Both the position numbers and the translations under genes were made by a program. Below are positions 7,654 to 13,983 of a DNA stretch of 15,096 bases, piece after piece. The notes beneath the pieces were generated by a model. That model saw only the letters and a program-made list of their open reading frames with translations. It did no database searches and was not told where the DNA came from. Numbering within the stretch: position 1 is the stretch's first letter; every line of letters begins with the position of its first letter. Source of the stretch: an uncultured Faecalibacterium sp. (GTDB lineage Bacteria; Bacillota; Clostridia; Oscillospirales; Ruminococcaceae); contig CAKTCY010000053.1 of NCBI GenBank assembly GCA_934540955.1, positions 1-15,096 of the forward strand, given 5' to 3'.

Positions 7654-8043
7654 GCCTGCGGCGCAAGTCTCTTCCCCTTCCACCATCCGCTCATAGTCGG
7701 CGGTGAAAAGGCGCTGGGGCAAGGCGCTGGTCATGGCAAGGGCGGCGTTCCACTGCTCCTCTTTTGTCAGCTCCCCGCTCACCGGCGGGAAGTGCGCCAG
7801 AATGGCGTCCAGCTCCTGCTGCACCCGCTTTGCCACCCAGATGCCGCGGTCGGTCAGGTAAATTTTGCCGTAATATTCCTTTACGATCATGCCCTGCTCC
7901 ATGAGCAGGTTCAGAATGCGCACCACCGAGGGCTTTGTCACCCCCAGCTTTTCCGCAATGCTGCGGGAGCTGATGTCCAGATGGGTGCGGCTTACCTCGT
8001 AGATGGCCAGCAGATAGCGCAGATGCGCTGCGGTCAGCTGCAT
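7642..8043 (-). CDS. DtxR/MntR-like metal-responsive repressor
   Basis: The start chosen is ATG at 8043, with AAGGAG about 10 bases upstream, giving 133 residues; a longer in-frame start at 8091 lacks a ribosome site. Residues 5-70 form a winged helix of DtxR type (SSRSIAEKLGVTKPSVVRILNLL, then the wing EYYGKIYLTDRG). The C-terminal part is short for the family, and by eye the His/Glu metal ligands of MntR and DtxR do not line up: QQELD replaces a His-Glu pair and there is no E-x2-E-H. Its own promoter carries the 16-bp box found at feo and DUF3793, so it is the likely regulator of that set and of itself. The last four codons and stop (GGTI-stop) are provided by repeat copy B, so the original C-terminus may have been replaced. 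Confidence 0.8.
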   Translation of the reverse strand: MQLTAAHLRYLLAIYEVSRTHLDISSRSIAEKLGVTKPSVVRILNLLMEQGMIVKEYYGKIYLTDRGIWVAKRVQQELDAILAHFPPVSGELTKEEQWNAALAMTSALPQRLFTADYERMVEGEETCAAGGTI

Positions 8044-8083
8044 ACCGGTCACTCTCCTTTTTACGCGCCGGGGCTTGCCCGGT

Positions 8084-8099
8084 GTTATCATAAGCTAAC
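8084..8099. promoter_or_regulatory. Operator box at the dtxR-like gene
   Basis: On the minus strand this reads GTTAGCTTATGATAAC, matching GTTAG-N6-CTAAC with one mismatch. It overlaps a probable -10 (TATGAT) of the dtxR-like gene, so self-repression is likely. Confidence 0.6.
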
Positions 8100-8111
8100 T
8101 TTATTTTGCTT

Positions 8112-8148
8112 AAAAAAGAGCGCGAGCCGAGAGTTTCAGCCCGCGCTC
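8112..8148 (-). terminator. Terminator of the feo operon
   Basis: On the minus strand GAGCGCGGGC pairs with GCTCGCGCTC (one G-T wobble) around an 11-base loop and is followed by TTTTTT. It begins 14 bp after the stop of the Cys-rich protein gene. Confidence 0.9.
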
Positions 8149-8162
8149 CTTGCGGTTACTTT

Positions 8163-8351
8163 TTATTGCTTTACGGTGCTGTGTGCACAGCCGCCGCAGC
8201 AGCTGCAGTTGCCGGAGCAGCCGCAGTCACAGCAGCTGCCGCCCCGCTTGAGGGTTTTCCAGATCGAGCGTCCGTCCAGCACCAGCAGGAGCAGGACGAT
8301 GCCCACTACCACGATATTTACCAAATTTGCCATCAACCATGCGGTCATCAT
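8163..8351 (-). CDS. FeoB-associated Cys-rich membrane protein
   Basis: The 62-residue protein (ATG at 8351 or 8348, AAGGAG just upstream) has one membrane helix (about residues 8-26), a basic stretch (DGRSIWKTLKRG), and a tail with nine Cys in CC-x-C-x-C-x3-C-x-CC-x2-C spacing. This matches the small Cys-rich proteins often encoded after feoB in Firmicutes and presumed to help ferrous iron uptake, perhaps by passing or sensing iron at the membrane. It is the last gene of the feo operon, followed directly by the terminator. The family assignment is firm; the exact role is not established. Confidence 0.9.
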   Translation of the reverse strand: MMTAWLMANLVNIVVVGIVLLLLVLDGRSIWKTLKRGGSCCDCGCSGNCSCCGGCAHSTVKQ

Positions 8352-8373
8352 ACGCCACTCCTTTTTGTTTGAT

Positions 8374-8481
8374 TCAGTGTCGGAAGAACCCCATCACCAC
8401 GCGCACGGCGACTACGGCAAGCACTGCCAGCACCGCCAGCACGATGATATCGGTGGTTCCGAGGGTAAGATTTGTGGTCAT
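8374..8481 (-). CDS. Small 35-residue membrane peptide in the feo operon
   Basis: This short frame runs from ATG at 8481 to TGA at 8374-8376 and encodes MTTNLTLGTTDIIVLAVLAV, continuing LAVVAVRVVMGFFRH. It is one hydrophobic helix with a short basic end. It starts 6 bp after the feoB stop, with GAAGG about 12 bases upstream inside the feoB end, and stops 22 bp before the Cys-rich gene. The tight spacing, same strand and clean membrane helix support a real gene, possibly a FeoB partner. Its N-terminal layout resembles the Cys-rich protein without the Cys tail. I do not know a named family for it. Confidence 0.6.
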   Translation of the reverse strand: MTTNLTLGTTDIIVLAVLAVLAVVAVRVVMGFFRH

Positions 8482-8487
8482 AAGGTG

Positions 8488-10662
8488 TTACGCCTTCTGT
8501 CCGACGCTGCGGCCGGCCTCGCGCTCATCCTGTGCGCGCTTTGCGTTCTGATCCGGGCGGAACAGAGCGTACAGGTAGCCCACCAGGACGATGACGGCAA
8601 CCACGGTGAAGGCGTTGAAGGCAACCTCGCCGGTGATCAGACCGCCCAGCTGGTAGACCATCAGAGCCACCAGCCATGCCTGAATGTTCTGGTACAGCAG
8701 AGCGTAGGCCAGCTTCTTGCCGCCGCCGATCTCACGGGCCATCGTGGAGATAGCTGCAAGGCAGGGGGAGTCGAAGCAGTTGAACACCATGAAGGACACG
8801 GCTGCAATGCTGGAGGGGAAGAACTGTGCAAAGGCAGCGTGCATATCGGTGAGGTACTCCTCCACCTCGCCCAGACCGGCCAGAACACCCATGGTGCTCA
8901 CGATGCCTTCCTTTGCCACAAAGCCGGACAGAGAGGAGGCAACGGCCTGCCAGGTGCCAAAGCCCAGAGGAGCAAAGATGGGAGCCAGAACGCCGCCGAT
9001 GACGGCAAGCAAGCTGTCCTCAGTTTCCACAAGGCCGAACACACCATCTGCAATGCCGAAGTTTGCAAGGAACCACATGACAGCGCAGCACAGGAACAGG
9101 ATGGTACCGGCCTTCTTCAGGAAGGCCCACACGCGCTCCCACACATGGAGCAGAACGCCCTTGGCAGAGGGGATATGGTAAGCGGGCAGCTCCATAACGA
9201 AGGGAGCGGGGTCGCCTGCAAAGGCCTTGCTCTTTTTCATGATGATGCAGGAGATGACCACCAGTGCAATGCCTGCAAAGTACATCACAGGTGCCATCCA
9301 CCATGCACCGCCCAGCAGGAAGCCTGCGATCAGGGCGATGACCGGCAGCTTTGCGCCGCAGGGGATCAGGGTGGTGGTGATCATGGTCATGCGGCGGTCC
9401 TTCTCGTTCTCGATGGTACGGGTGGCCATGATGCCGGGCACGCCGCAGCCGGAGGAGATGAGGAAGGGGATAAAGCTCTTACCGGACAGACCAAAGCGGC
9501 GGAACAGACGGTCCATGATAAAGGCAACACGGGCCATGTAGCCGCAGTCCTCCAGAATGGACAGGAAGAAGAACACGATAGCCATCTGCGGGGCAAAGCC
9601 GATGGGCGCTGCCAGACCGCCGATGATGCCGTCCACTACCAGCGAGACGACCCAGTCTGCTGCACCGGCGTTTTCCAGCAGGGTCTGCACGCCGGGCTGG
9701 ATCCATGTGCCGAACAGGGTGTCGTTGGTCCAGTCGGTCACGATGCCGCCCAGACTGGAAACGGCGATGTAATACACCACGCACATGATCACTGCAAAGA
9801 TGGGCAGTGCCAGCACGCGGTTGGTGACGATCTGGTCGATCTTATCGGAGACGGTCAGGTTGTCCTTGCGGGCCTTCTTCTTGACTGCCTTGTGCACCAC
9901 GGTGTTGATGTAGGCGTAGCGCTGGTTGGTGATGATGCTCTCGGCGTCATCGTCCATCTCCTTTTCGCAGTCCTGAATGTGCTCGTCGATGTGGTCCACC
10001 AGTGCCTTGTCCAGCTTCAGCTCCTCCAGCACCTTCTCGTCCCGCTCGAACAGCTTGACGGCGTACCAGCGCAGGAAGCGGGGCTCCACCTTGCCCTGAA
10101 TGCTCTCCTCGATGTGGGCAATGGCGTGCTCCACACTGCCGGTGAACACATGGGGCAGCTCGCCGGTCTTGGCGGCCTTGGCGGCGGCGACTGCAGCCTT
10201 TGCGGCCTCCGCAGTGCCCTCGCCCTTCAGTGCGCTGATCTCCACTGCCTGACAGCCCAACTCTGCGCTCAGCTTCTTCAGGTCGATGGTATCGCCATTC
10301 TTGCGCACCAGATCGATCATGTTCACAGCCATGACCACCGGAATGCCCAGCTCGATCAGCTGGGTGGTCAGATACAGGTTACGCTCGATGTTGGTGCCGT
10401 CGATGATGTTCAGGATGGCGTCGGGCTTCTCCTTCACAAGGTAGTTACGGGAGACGACCTCCTCCAGCGTGTAGGGGGACAGCGAGTAGATGCCGGGCAG
10501 ATCCTGAATGATCACGTCCTTGTCGCCCTTGAGTTTGCCTTCCTTTTTTTCCACAGTAACGCCGGGCCAGTTGCCCACATACTGGTTGGAGCCGGTCAGG
10601 TTGTTGAACAGGGTCGTTTTGCCGCAGTTCGGGTTGCCGGCCAGTGCAATTTTAATGCTCAT
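8488..10662 (-). CDS. feoB: Ferrous iron transporter FeoB
   Basis: The 724-residue protein imports Fe(II) across the cytoplasmic membrane. The N-terminal G domain has G1 GNPNCGKT (9-16), G2 with T36 in WPGVT, G3 DLPG (54-57), G4 NMID (114-117) and G5 SAL (143-145), all intact. A helical regulatory domain follows (about 165-270), then a membrane domain with the two gate motifs GCGVPGIMATR (405-415) and PCGAKLPV (434-441), whose Cys are thought to line the iron path. The length is typical. It lies 29 bp after feoA, with AGGAGG-like sequence before the ATG, and is followed closely by two small membrane proteins. Control by the box-bearing promoter at 11252-11280 is likely. Confidence 0.97.
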   Translation of the reverse strand: MSIKIALAGNPNCGKTTLFNNLTGSNQYVGNWPGVTVEKKEGKLKGDKDVIIQDLPGIYSLSPYTLEEVVSRNYLVKEKPDAILNIIDGTNIERNLYLTTQLIELGIPVVMAVNMIDLVRKNGDTIDLKKLSAELGCQAVEISALKGEGTAEAAKAAVAAAKAAKTGELPHVFTGSVEHAIAHIEESIQGKVEPRFLRWYAVKLFERDEKVLEELKLDKALVDHIDEHIQDCEKEMDDDAESIITNQRYAYINTVVHKAVKKKARKDNLTVSDKIDQIVTNRVLALPIFAVIMCVVYYIAVSSLGGIVTDWTNDTLFGTWIQPGVQTLLENAGAADWVVSLVVDGIIGGLAAPIGFAPQMAIVFFFLSILEDCGYMARVAFIMDRLFRRFGLSGKSFIPFLISSGCGVPGIMATRTIENEKDRRMTMITTTLIPCGAKLPVIALIAGFLLGGAWWMAPVMYFAGIALVVISCIIMKKSKAFAGDPAPFVMELPAYHIPSAKGVLLHVWERVWAFLKKAGTILFLCCAVMWFLANFGIADGVFGLVETEDSLLAVIGGVLAPIFAPLGFGTWQAVASSLSGFVAKEGIVSTMGVLAGLGEVEEYLTDMHAAFAQFFPSSIAAVSFMVFNCFDSPCLAAISTMAREIGGGKKLAYALLYQNIQAWLVALMVYQLGGLITGEVAFNAFTVVAVIVLVGYLYALFRPDQNAKRAQDEREAGRSVGQKA

Positions 10663-10691
10663 TGCGGATACCTTTCCTCCCTTTGGTCTTA

Positions 10692-10913
10692 TCAGACCAC
10701 TTCGATCATCTCAGCGTCGGCCTTGCGCACGCTCAGCTCGTAGTTGCGCACGGTCAGCTCCATGGGGTCGCCCAGCGGCGCCACCTTGCGCACATAGATC
10801 TGCACACCCTTGGTGATGCCCATATCCATGATGCGGCGCTTCACCGGGCCTTCGCCGTGCAGCCGTGCCACGGTGGCGGTCTCGCCCACCTTTACGTCCT
10901 TCAGTGTTTTCAT
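10692..10913 (-). CDS. feoA: FeoA protein (second in operon)
   Basis: The 73-residue SH3-like protein has the FeoA pattern: LKDVKVGETATVARL, then RRIMDMGITKGVQI, then PMELTVRNYELSVRKADAEMI. FeoA is a small cytoplasmic partner that acts on FeoB. It has GGGAGG 10 bases before the ATG and lies between another feoA and feoB, with 29 bp to feoB. Its sequence differs clearly from the first FeoA, so the two are old paralogs with probably distinct roles, not a recent duplication. Confidence 0.93.
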   Translation of the reverse strand: MKTLKDVKVGETATVARLHGEGPVKRRIMDMGITKGVQIYVRKVAPLGDPMELTVRNYELSVRKADAEMIEVV

Positions 10914-10964
10914 CGTACTCGTTCCTCCCTTGCGTTATTTCATGCAGCACCGGGAAGGCGCTGC

Positions 10965-11180
10965 TCAGGCCACCATAATGCGGCTTGCCATGGTCTTATC
11001 CAGTGCCAGCCGGCTCTGCTTGACCTGTACAATCAGGTTGCCCGCGATCTCGTTGACCACGGTCACCTCGCTGCCCACCACGAACCCCAGCTCGGCCAGA
11101 TGCAGCCGCACCTCGTCCTTGCCGCTGATCTTGCGGATGGTGACGGTCTCGCCTGCTTTTGTCATCGTCAAAGGCATCAT
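10965..11180 (-). CDS. feoA: FeoA protein (first in operon)
   Basis: The 71-residue protein has the FeoA/SH3 pattern (AGETVTIRKISG, RLHLAELGFVVGSEVTVV, NLIVQVKQSRLALDKTMASRIMV). The start at 11180 has GGGGAG 7 bases upstream; the next Met codon (11177) is also possible. It is the first gene after the iron-box promoter, 51 bp before the second feoA. Paired FeoA proteins ahead of FeoB are common in clostridia. Confidence 0.93.
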   Translation of the reverse strand: MMPLTMTKAGETVTIRKISGKDEVRLHLAELGFVVGSEVTVVNEIAGNLIVQVKQSRLALDKTMASRIMVA

Positions 11181-11222
11181 CGCTGTGCTCCCCTTCCATA
11201 GAAATTATGTGATGTTGCGGTG

Positions 11223-11238
11223 GTTAGTCAGCCGTAAC
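11223..11238. promoter_or_regulatory. Operator box 1, feo promoter
   Basis: GTTAGTCAGCCGTAAC matches GTTAG-N6-CTAAC at nine of ten defined positions. It lies just downstream of the feo start site and is exactly 30 bp, about three helical turns, from the next box. Confidence 0.65.
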
Positions 11239-11251
11239 TATCAGCGTAGAC

Positions 11252-11280
11252 AGTTTACCTCTGCTAACCCAGCTTGTCAA
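11252..11280 (-). promoter_or_regulatory. feo operon promoter
   Basis: On the minus strand a perfect TTGACA (11280-11275) lies 17 bp before TAAACT (11257-11252), about 70 bp before the first feoA. It is a strong housekeeping-type promoter, so control is probably by repression. Confidence 0.85.
11253..11268. promoter_or_regulatory. Operator box 2, feo promoter
   Basis: GTTTACCTCTGCTAAC matches GTTAG-N6-CTAAC at eight of ten positions (GTTTA for GTTAG) and covers the -10 region and part of the spacer. A repressor bound here would block RNA polymerase. Confidence 0.65.
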
Positions 11281-11300
11281 TAGATTTTTCATATCTCATA

Positions 11301-11316
11301 GTTAGTTTATATGAAC
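11301..11316. promoter_or_regulatory. Operator-like box 3, upstream of feo
   Basis: GTTAGTTTATATGAAC has a full left half and a weaker right half of the same 16-bp box, about 20 bp upstream of the -35. Confidence 0.45.
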
Positions 11317-11381
11317 AAACAAATTTTATGCCGGCATCGCCCCGCATTTTTATCAAAATCATCAATGACTAACTCTATTTT

Positions 11382-11410
11382 TTGATTTAAAGTTAGCCAA
11401 TGTTTACATT
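11382..11410 (+). promoter_or_regulatory. Possible divergent promoter with box 4
   Basis: TTGATT (11382-11387) lies 17 bp before TACATT (11405-11410) on the plus strand, with a box GTTAGCCAATGTTTAC (11392-11407) over the spacer and -10. No gene follows; repeat copy C begins about 35 bp on. It may be a relic of a lost divergent gene. Confidence 0.35.
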
Positions 11411-11443
11411 TTTAGGGGGTGTTTTGCGATTTTATAGGGCAGA

Positions 11444-11925
11444 GTGACGATGGAAACTCCCCCAGTCATCGCTGCGGGAGTACCTTTCTGCTTGCCGCAA
11501 GCGTGCAGGGACGCTCCGCTGGGCCAGAGGCAGGGAGGGGTGTTCCGACTCCCCCCTCCCTACCTCTGGACTCCACCCACCCCGCAACGGGCCAAGGGCT
11601 GCTCGCCCTTGACAATCCTAAAGAAGAAGTCGAAGCACAAAAAAGCTAGCGCTGCGCCAGTCGGCGCTATCGCTTTAACGCTTTTTTCGCTTCTCCATCT
11701 ATAGCCCCTCAGTCGCTGCGCGACAGCTCCCCCAAGGGGGAGCGAGCACCCGCCCGCAGTGCCGCGCTTTCGCAGAAAGCGGCGCTGCACCTGCCGCTTC
11801 CCTCCACGACCCCTCCCGTGAAAATAGCGTTTGGAGCGGCCCGCAGGCCGCGACAAACGCGAAATAAAAATAATCTTTCCGCTGAATATGCGCAGAGCAA
11901 CGCGGAGCGCATTCCCAATCGTCCC
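11444..11925 (-). repeat. Mosaic noncoding repeat, copy C (inverted)
   Basis: It is inverted relative to copies A and B. The plus-strand right end, AATCGTCCC (to 11925), is the reference left terminus. The other end near 11444 is diverged, with only TGACGAT recognisable. It keeps H1 (11827-11860), the GCTCCCCC/GGGGGAGC hairpin, the terminator-like hairpin (11639-11687), the CAAGGGC/GCCCTTG hairpin and the 17-bp hairpin (11524-11569). It accounts for most of the 889-bp stretch between feoA and the DUF3793 gene; short frames within it are explained by the repeat. Confidence 0.9.
11639..11687. terminator. Two-way terminator-like hairpin, repeat copy C
   Basis: This is the same A6-GC ... GC-T6 hairpin as in the other copies. 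It could end transcripts coming from the DUF3793 gene on the minus strand. Confidence 0.55.
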
Positions 11926-11937
11926 ATCCAAACGCAC

Positions 11938-11976
11938 GACCGCCCGGCGCAGGGGTCAAGGCTGCACCGGGCGGTC
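11938..11976. other. 10-bp stem-loop downstream of the DUF3793 gene
   Basis: GACCGCCCGG (11938-11947) and CCGGGCGGTC (11967-11976) form a perfect 10-bp stem with a 19-base loop, just outside repeat copy C. There is no T-run, so it may be a transcript-end stabiliser rather than a terminator. A weaker CTCTCCT/AGGAGAG hairpin lies at 11999-12025. I see no gene in 11926-12069. Confidence 0.5.
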
Positions 11977-12069
11977 ATGTGTAAAAAGGAGGATCGCTCT
12001 CTCCTGTGTCGGATGCATAGGAGAGTTGCCAGGATAAAAGAGAGTATTTGAAAAGAGAATAGCAATTTT

Positions 12070-12657
12070 TCAGGCGGCCACCGCCAGCTTTAAAATGGGC
12101 GTGCCGCTGTGGAACAGCCGCAGATACACCGCCGTGCACTTGGCCAGCTGGTCAAAGTGCTGCTGCGCGGCGGTCGGGTCGCCGTAGGACTTCCAGCAGC
12201 CGCAGCAGGTAAAGCACTTGCCCCGGTGCCGGATAAAGCCCACGACATCCTCCAGCGGATAACCCAGAAATACCCCGATCTCATGGGGGAAATCCGCTGC
12301 CTCTGCCGCGCAGCACAGACGCAGGCTGAGCTGGTCGAGCAAGGCACCGCAGTCTGCCGCATCCTCCGGCAGACGGTAGCCCTCCCGGGCTAAAAAGCCG
12401 CGCACGGCGGCATCTGCCAGCACGGCCTGCAGCTTGGCGGCGCGGTAGACGTACACCAGATACTGCCGGGTGGCAATGCACCCCCGCAGCACCCGCACCT
12501 GTAAGCCCTTGGGGTTCAGCTGGGCATTCCAGCCCGCCACCCGCCGGGCAAGGTCGGCACGGTCGCGCGTTTCGTAGCGGAACAGCCCCGCAGGCTTCAG
12601 CCCCGCCAGTACCGGGGCACATTGTTCGATCATTACGGTCTCAAAATCACGCTCCAT
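12070..12657 (-). CDS. DUF3793 family protein
   Basis: The 195-residue protein starts at ATG 12657 with AAGGAG upstream. The motif EIGVFLGYPLEDVVGFI (about 126-142), followed by GKCFTCCGCWKSYGD (about 146-160), is typical of DUF3793. There is no signal peptide or membrane segment, so it is probably cytoplasmic. Clustered Cys (residues about 149-154) and others at 113-114 could bind metal. The biochemical function of the family is unknown; its members are often found near iron-uptake or flavodoxin genes. Here the promoter has the best copy of the box also found at feo and the dtxR-like gene, which supports control by iron. It is a single-gene unit, separated from feo by repeat copy C. Confidence 0.85.
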   Translation of the reverse strand: MERDFETVMIEQCAPVLAGLKPAGLFRYETRDRADLARRVAGWNAQLNPKGLQVRVLRGCIATRQYLVYVYRAAKLQAVLADAAVRGFLAREGYRLPEDAADCGALLDQLSLRLCCAAEAADFPHEIGVFLGYPLEDVVGFIRHRGKCFTCCGCWKSYGDPTAAQQHFDQLAKCTAVYLRLFHSGTPILKLAVAA

Positions 12658-12729
12658 GGCGGTTCTCCTTTGGCGACGGTCAGGCGGCGGTGTCGGGGTC
12701 AGTGTGCCCCGGAGGCCGGGCTGTTATAA

Positions 12730-12745
12730 GTAAGACGCAGCTAAC
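12730..12745. promoter_or_regulatory. Second operator-like box in the DUF3793 leader
   Basis: GTAAGACGCAGCTAAC differs from GTTAG-N6-CTAAC at one defined position. It lies 73 bp upstream of the DUF3793 start, beyond the leader hairpin. Confidence 0.45.
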
Positions 12746-12754
12746 CAGCACCTC

Positions 12755-12790
12755 AAAAAAGAAGCAGCACACCCGGTCTGCGGGCACTGC
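12755..12790 (-). terminator. Terminator-like hairpin in the DUF3793 leader
   Basis: On the minus strand, GCAGTGCCCG pairs imperfectly with CGGGTGTGCTGC (two wobbles and a bulge) and is followed by TTCTTTTTT. It lies between the promoter and the gene, where it could attenuate transcription. Confidence 0.4.
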
Positions 12791-12807
12791 CGGTGGGGTC
12801 TCATGTA

Positions 12808-12823
12808 GTTAGTTGTTTCTAAC
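12808..12823. promoter_or_regulatory. Operator box at the DUF3793 promoter
   Basis: GTTAGTTGTTTCTAAC is a perfect inverted repeat (GTTAG-N6-CTAAC), the best copy in the window. It begins about 6 bp downstream of the -10, over the expected start of transcription. Confidence 0.7.
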
Positions 12824-12829
12824 GCCAGT

Positions 12830-12859
12830 AGTGTACCACAACGCAGTGGGGCGTGTCAA
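12830..12859 (-). promoter_or_regulatory. DUF3793 promoter
   Basis: On the minus strand TTGACA (12859-12854) lies 18 bp before TACACT (12835-12830), with TG one base before the -10. This leaves a leader of about 165 bases. Confidence 0.8.
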
Positions 12860-12926
12860 GCCTTTATGGCAAAAAAGTTATTTACAGCAAACCACGCTCG
12901 CGCTACCCTTCCGGCGGCGGTCGTGG

Positions 12927-12932
12927 TATAAT
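12927..12932 (+). promoter_or_regulatory. Kinase gene promoter (-10)
   Basis: This is a perfect TATAAT with TG one base upstream (GTGGTATAAT). No good -35 is seen at the right distance, so it is probably an extended -10 promoter. A perfect AAGGAGGT (12973-12980) lies 6 bases before the kinase ATG. Confidence 0.7.
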
Positions 12933-12986
12933 GGGGGTATTCTCGGGTCTGCCCCTTGGGGCGCACCCTGCCAAGGAGGTTCCCCC

Positions 12987-13586
12987 ATGCCCACACCCAT
13001 CACCATGCCCACCCTGTCTGCACTGCTTAGCGCCGCGCTGGCGCAAAAGCCCACCCGCCTGCTGGTGCTGGCGCTGGACGGCCGCTGCGGCAGCGGCAAG
13101 ACCACCCTTGCCAACGCGCTGGCGGCGCAGTTTCCCGGCTGCACCCTGCTGCGCACGGACGATTTCTACCTTCCGCCCGCGCAGCGCAGCCCGGACTGGG
13201 CGCACACCCCCTGCGCCAACATGGACCTTGCCCGCCTGCGGGACGAGGCCCTGCGCCCGGCCTACGCGGGGCAGACAGTGGCCTACCGGGCGTACAACTG
13301 CCGGGAGGGGGCTTATCTGCCCCCGGCACAGCTGCCCGCGCAGCCGCTGGTGATTTTAGAGGGCAGTTACAGCCACCATCCGTTGCTGCGCCCCTACGAG
13401 ACGCTGCGGGTGTTCGTGACCTGCACCAAGGCCGAGCAGACCCGGCGCTTACAGGCGCGGGAGGGCACCCGCTACGCGGATTTTGCCGCCCGGTGGATTC
13501 CGCTGGAGGAGGGGTATTTTGCGCAATACGGCGTTGCCGAAGGCGCAGATTTTGTGGTGGAGACCACCGGGAGCGGGACGATTTAG
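12987..13586 (+). CDS. Uridine-kinase-like P-loop protein
   Basis: The 199-residue protein starts at ATG 12987, set by a full AAGGAGGT ribosome site. Walker A is GRCGSGKT (32-39); TDDFYLPP (57-64) matches the Asp-containing strand of uridine kinase-type nucleoside kinases; VILEGSYSHHP (122-132) fits the Walker-B-like region; and ARWIPLEEGYF (168-178) follows the expected Arg-rich lid. It probably transfers phosphate from ATP to a small nucleoside-like substrate in the cytoplasm; the true substrate is uncertain. The last codons and stop, GGG-ACG-ATT-TAG, are the terminus of repeat copy D, so the protein ends ..TTGSGTI and its native end may be lost. It is divergent from the DUF3793 gene. Confidence 0.8.
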   Translation: MPTPITMPTLSALLSAALAQKPTRLLVLALDGRCGSGKTTLANALAAQFPGCTLLRTDDFYLPPAQRSPDWAHTPCANMDLARLRDEALRPAYAGQTVAYRAYNCREGAYLPPAQLPAQPLVILEGSYSHHPLLRPYETLRVFVTCTKAEQTRRLQAREGTRYADFAARWIPLEEGYFAQYGVAEGADFVVETTGSGTI

Positions 13587-13764
13587 AATGCATCGCGCTC
13601 CGCGGGGAAAGTTTTGCTTGCCGCAAGCGTGCAGGGACGCTCCGCTAGGCCAGAGGTAGGGAGGGGTGTTCCGAGTCCCCCCTCCCTACCTCTGGACTCC
13701 ACCCACCCCGCAACGGGCCAAGGGCTACACGCCCTTGACAATCCTAAAGAAGAAGTCGAAGCAC

Positions 13765-13813
13765 AAAAAAGCTAGCGCTGCGCCAGTCGGCGCTAGCGCT
13801 TTAACGCTTTTTT
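13765..13813. terminator. Two-way terminator-like hairpin, repeat copy D
   Basis: This is the same 49-bp hairpin. An A-G mismatch in the stem of copies A-C is a C-G pair here, lengthening the inner helix. It is the probable terminator of the kinase gene. Confidence 0.65.
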
Positions 13814-13870
13814 CGCTTCTCCATCTATAGCCCCTCAGTCGCTACGCGACAGCTCCCCCGAGGGGGAGCG

Positions 13871-13983
13871 GATACGCCCGGAAACTTTGCGGGTTAGTCT
13901 GAAACTTTCCCGCCATGCCAAAGGCTCCCTCCTTGAGGGAGCTGGCAAAGCCGTCAGGCTTTGACTGAGGGAGTTCGTTCCAA
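13871..13983. repeat. Replacement block in copy D with a second hairpin repeat
   Basis: The core at 13920-13974 has GGCTCCCTC/GAGGGAGC and AAAGCC-GTCA-GGCTTT hairpins and ends GACTGAGGGAG. It is a distant relative of the CCCCTCAGTC..GGGGGAGC unit at 13831-13870 in the same copy but faces the opposite way, so the two form a large inverted pair. The direct repeat GAAACTTT occurs twice (13881 and 13901). Confidence 0.65.

Noticed and set aside
7516..10743. A 1075-residue plus-strand open frame opposite feoB
   Set aside because: It is the antisense shadow of the dtxR-like and feo genes in GC-rich DNA; its Gln/His-rich composition has no family motif, while feoB on the other strand is unmistakable.
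11358..11373. A further iron box ending in CTAAC upstream of feo
   Set aside because: Only the right half matches; the left half (ATCAT) does not fit GTTAG.
11977..12051. A 24-codon plus-strand frame after the 10-bp stem-loop
   Set aside because: It has no ribosome site before its ATG and no recognisable features; the sequence is better explained by small hairpins.
12813..12986. An upstream extension of the kinase gene
   Set aside because: The extension would run over the DUF3793 operator and promoter and the kinase's own TATAAT; the ATG at 12987 has a perfect ribosome site.
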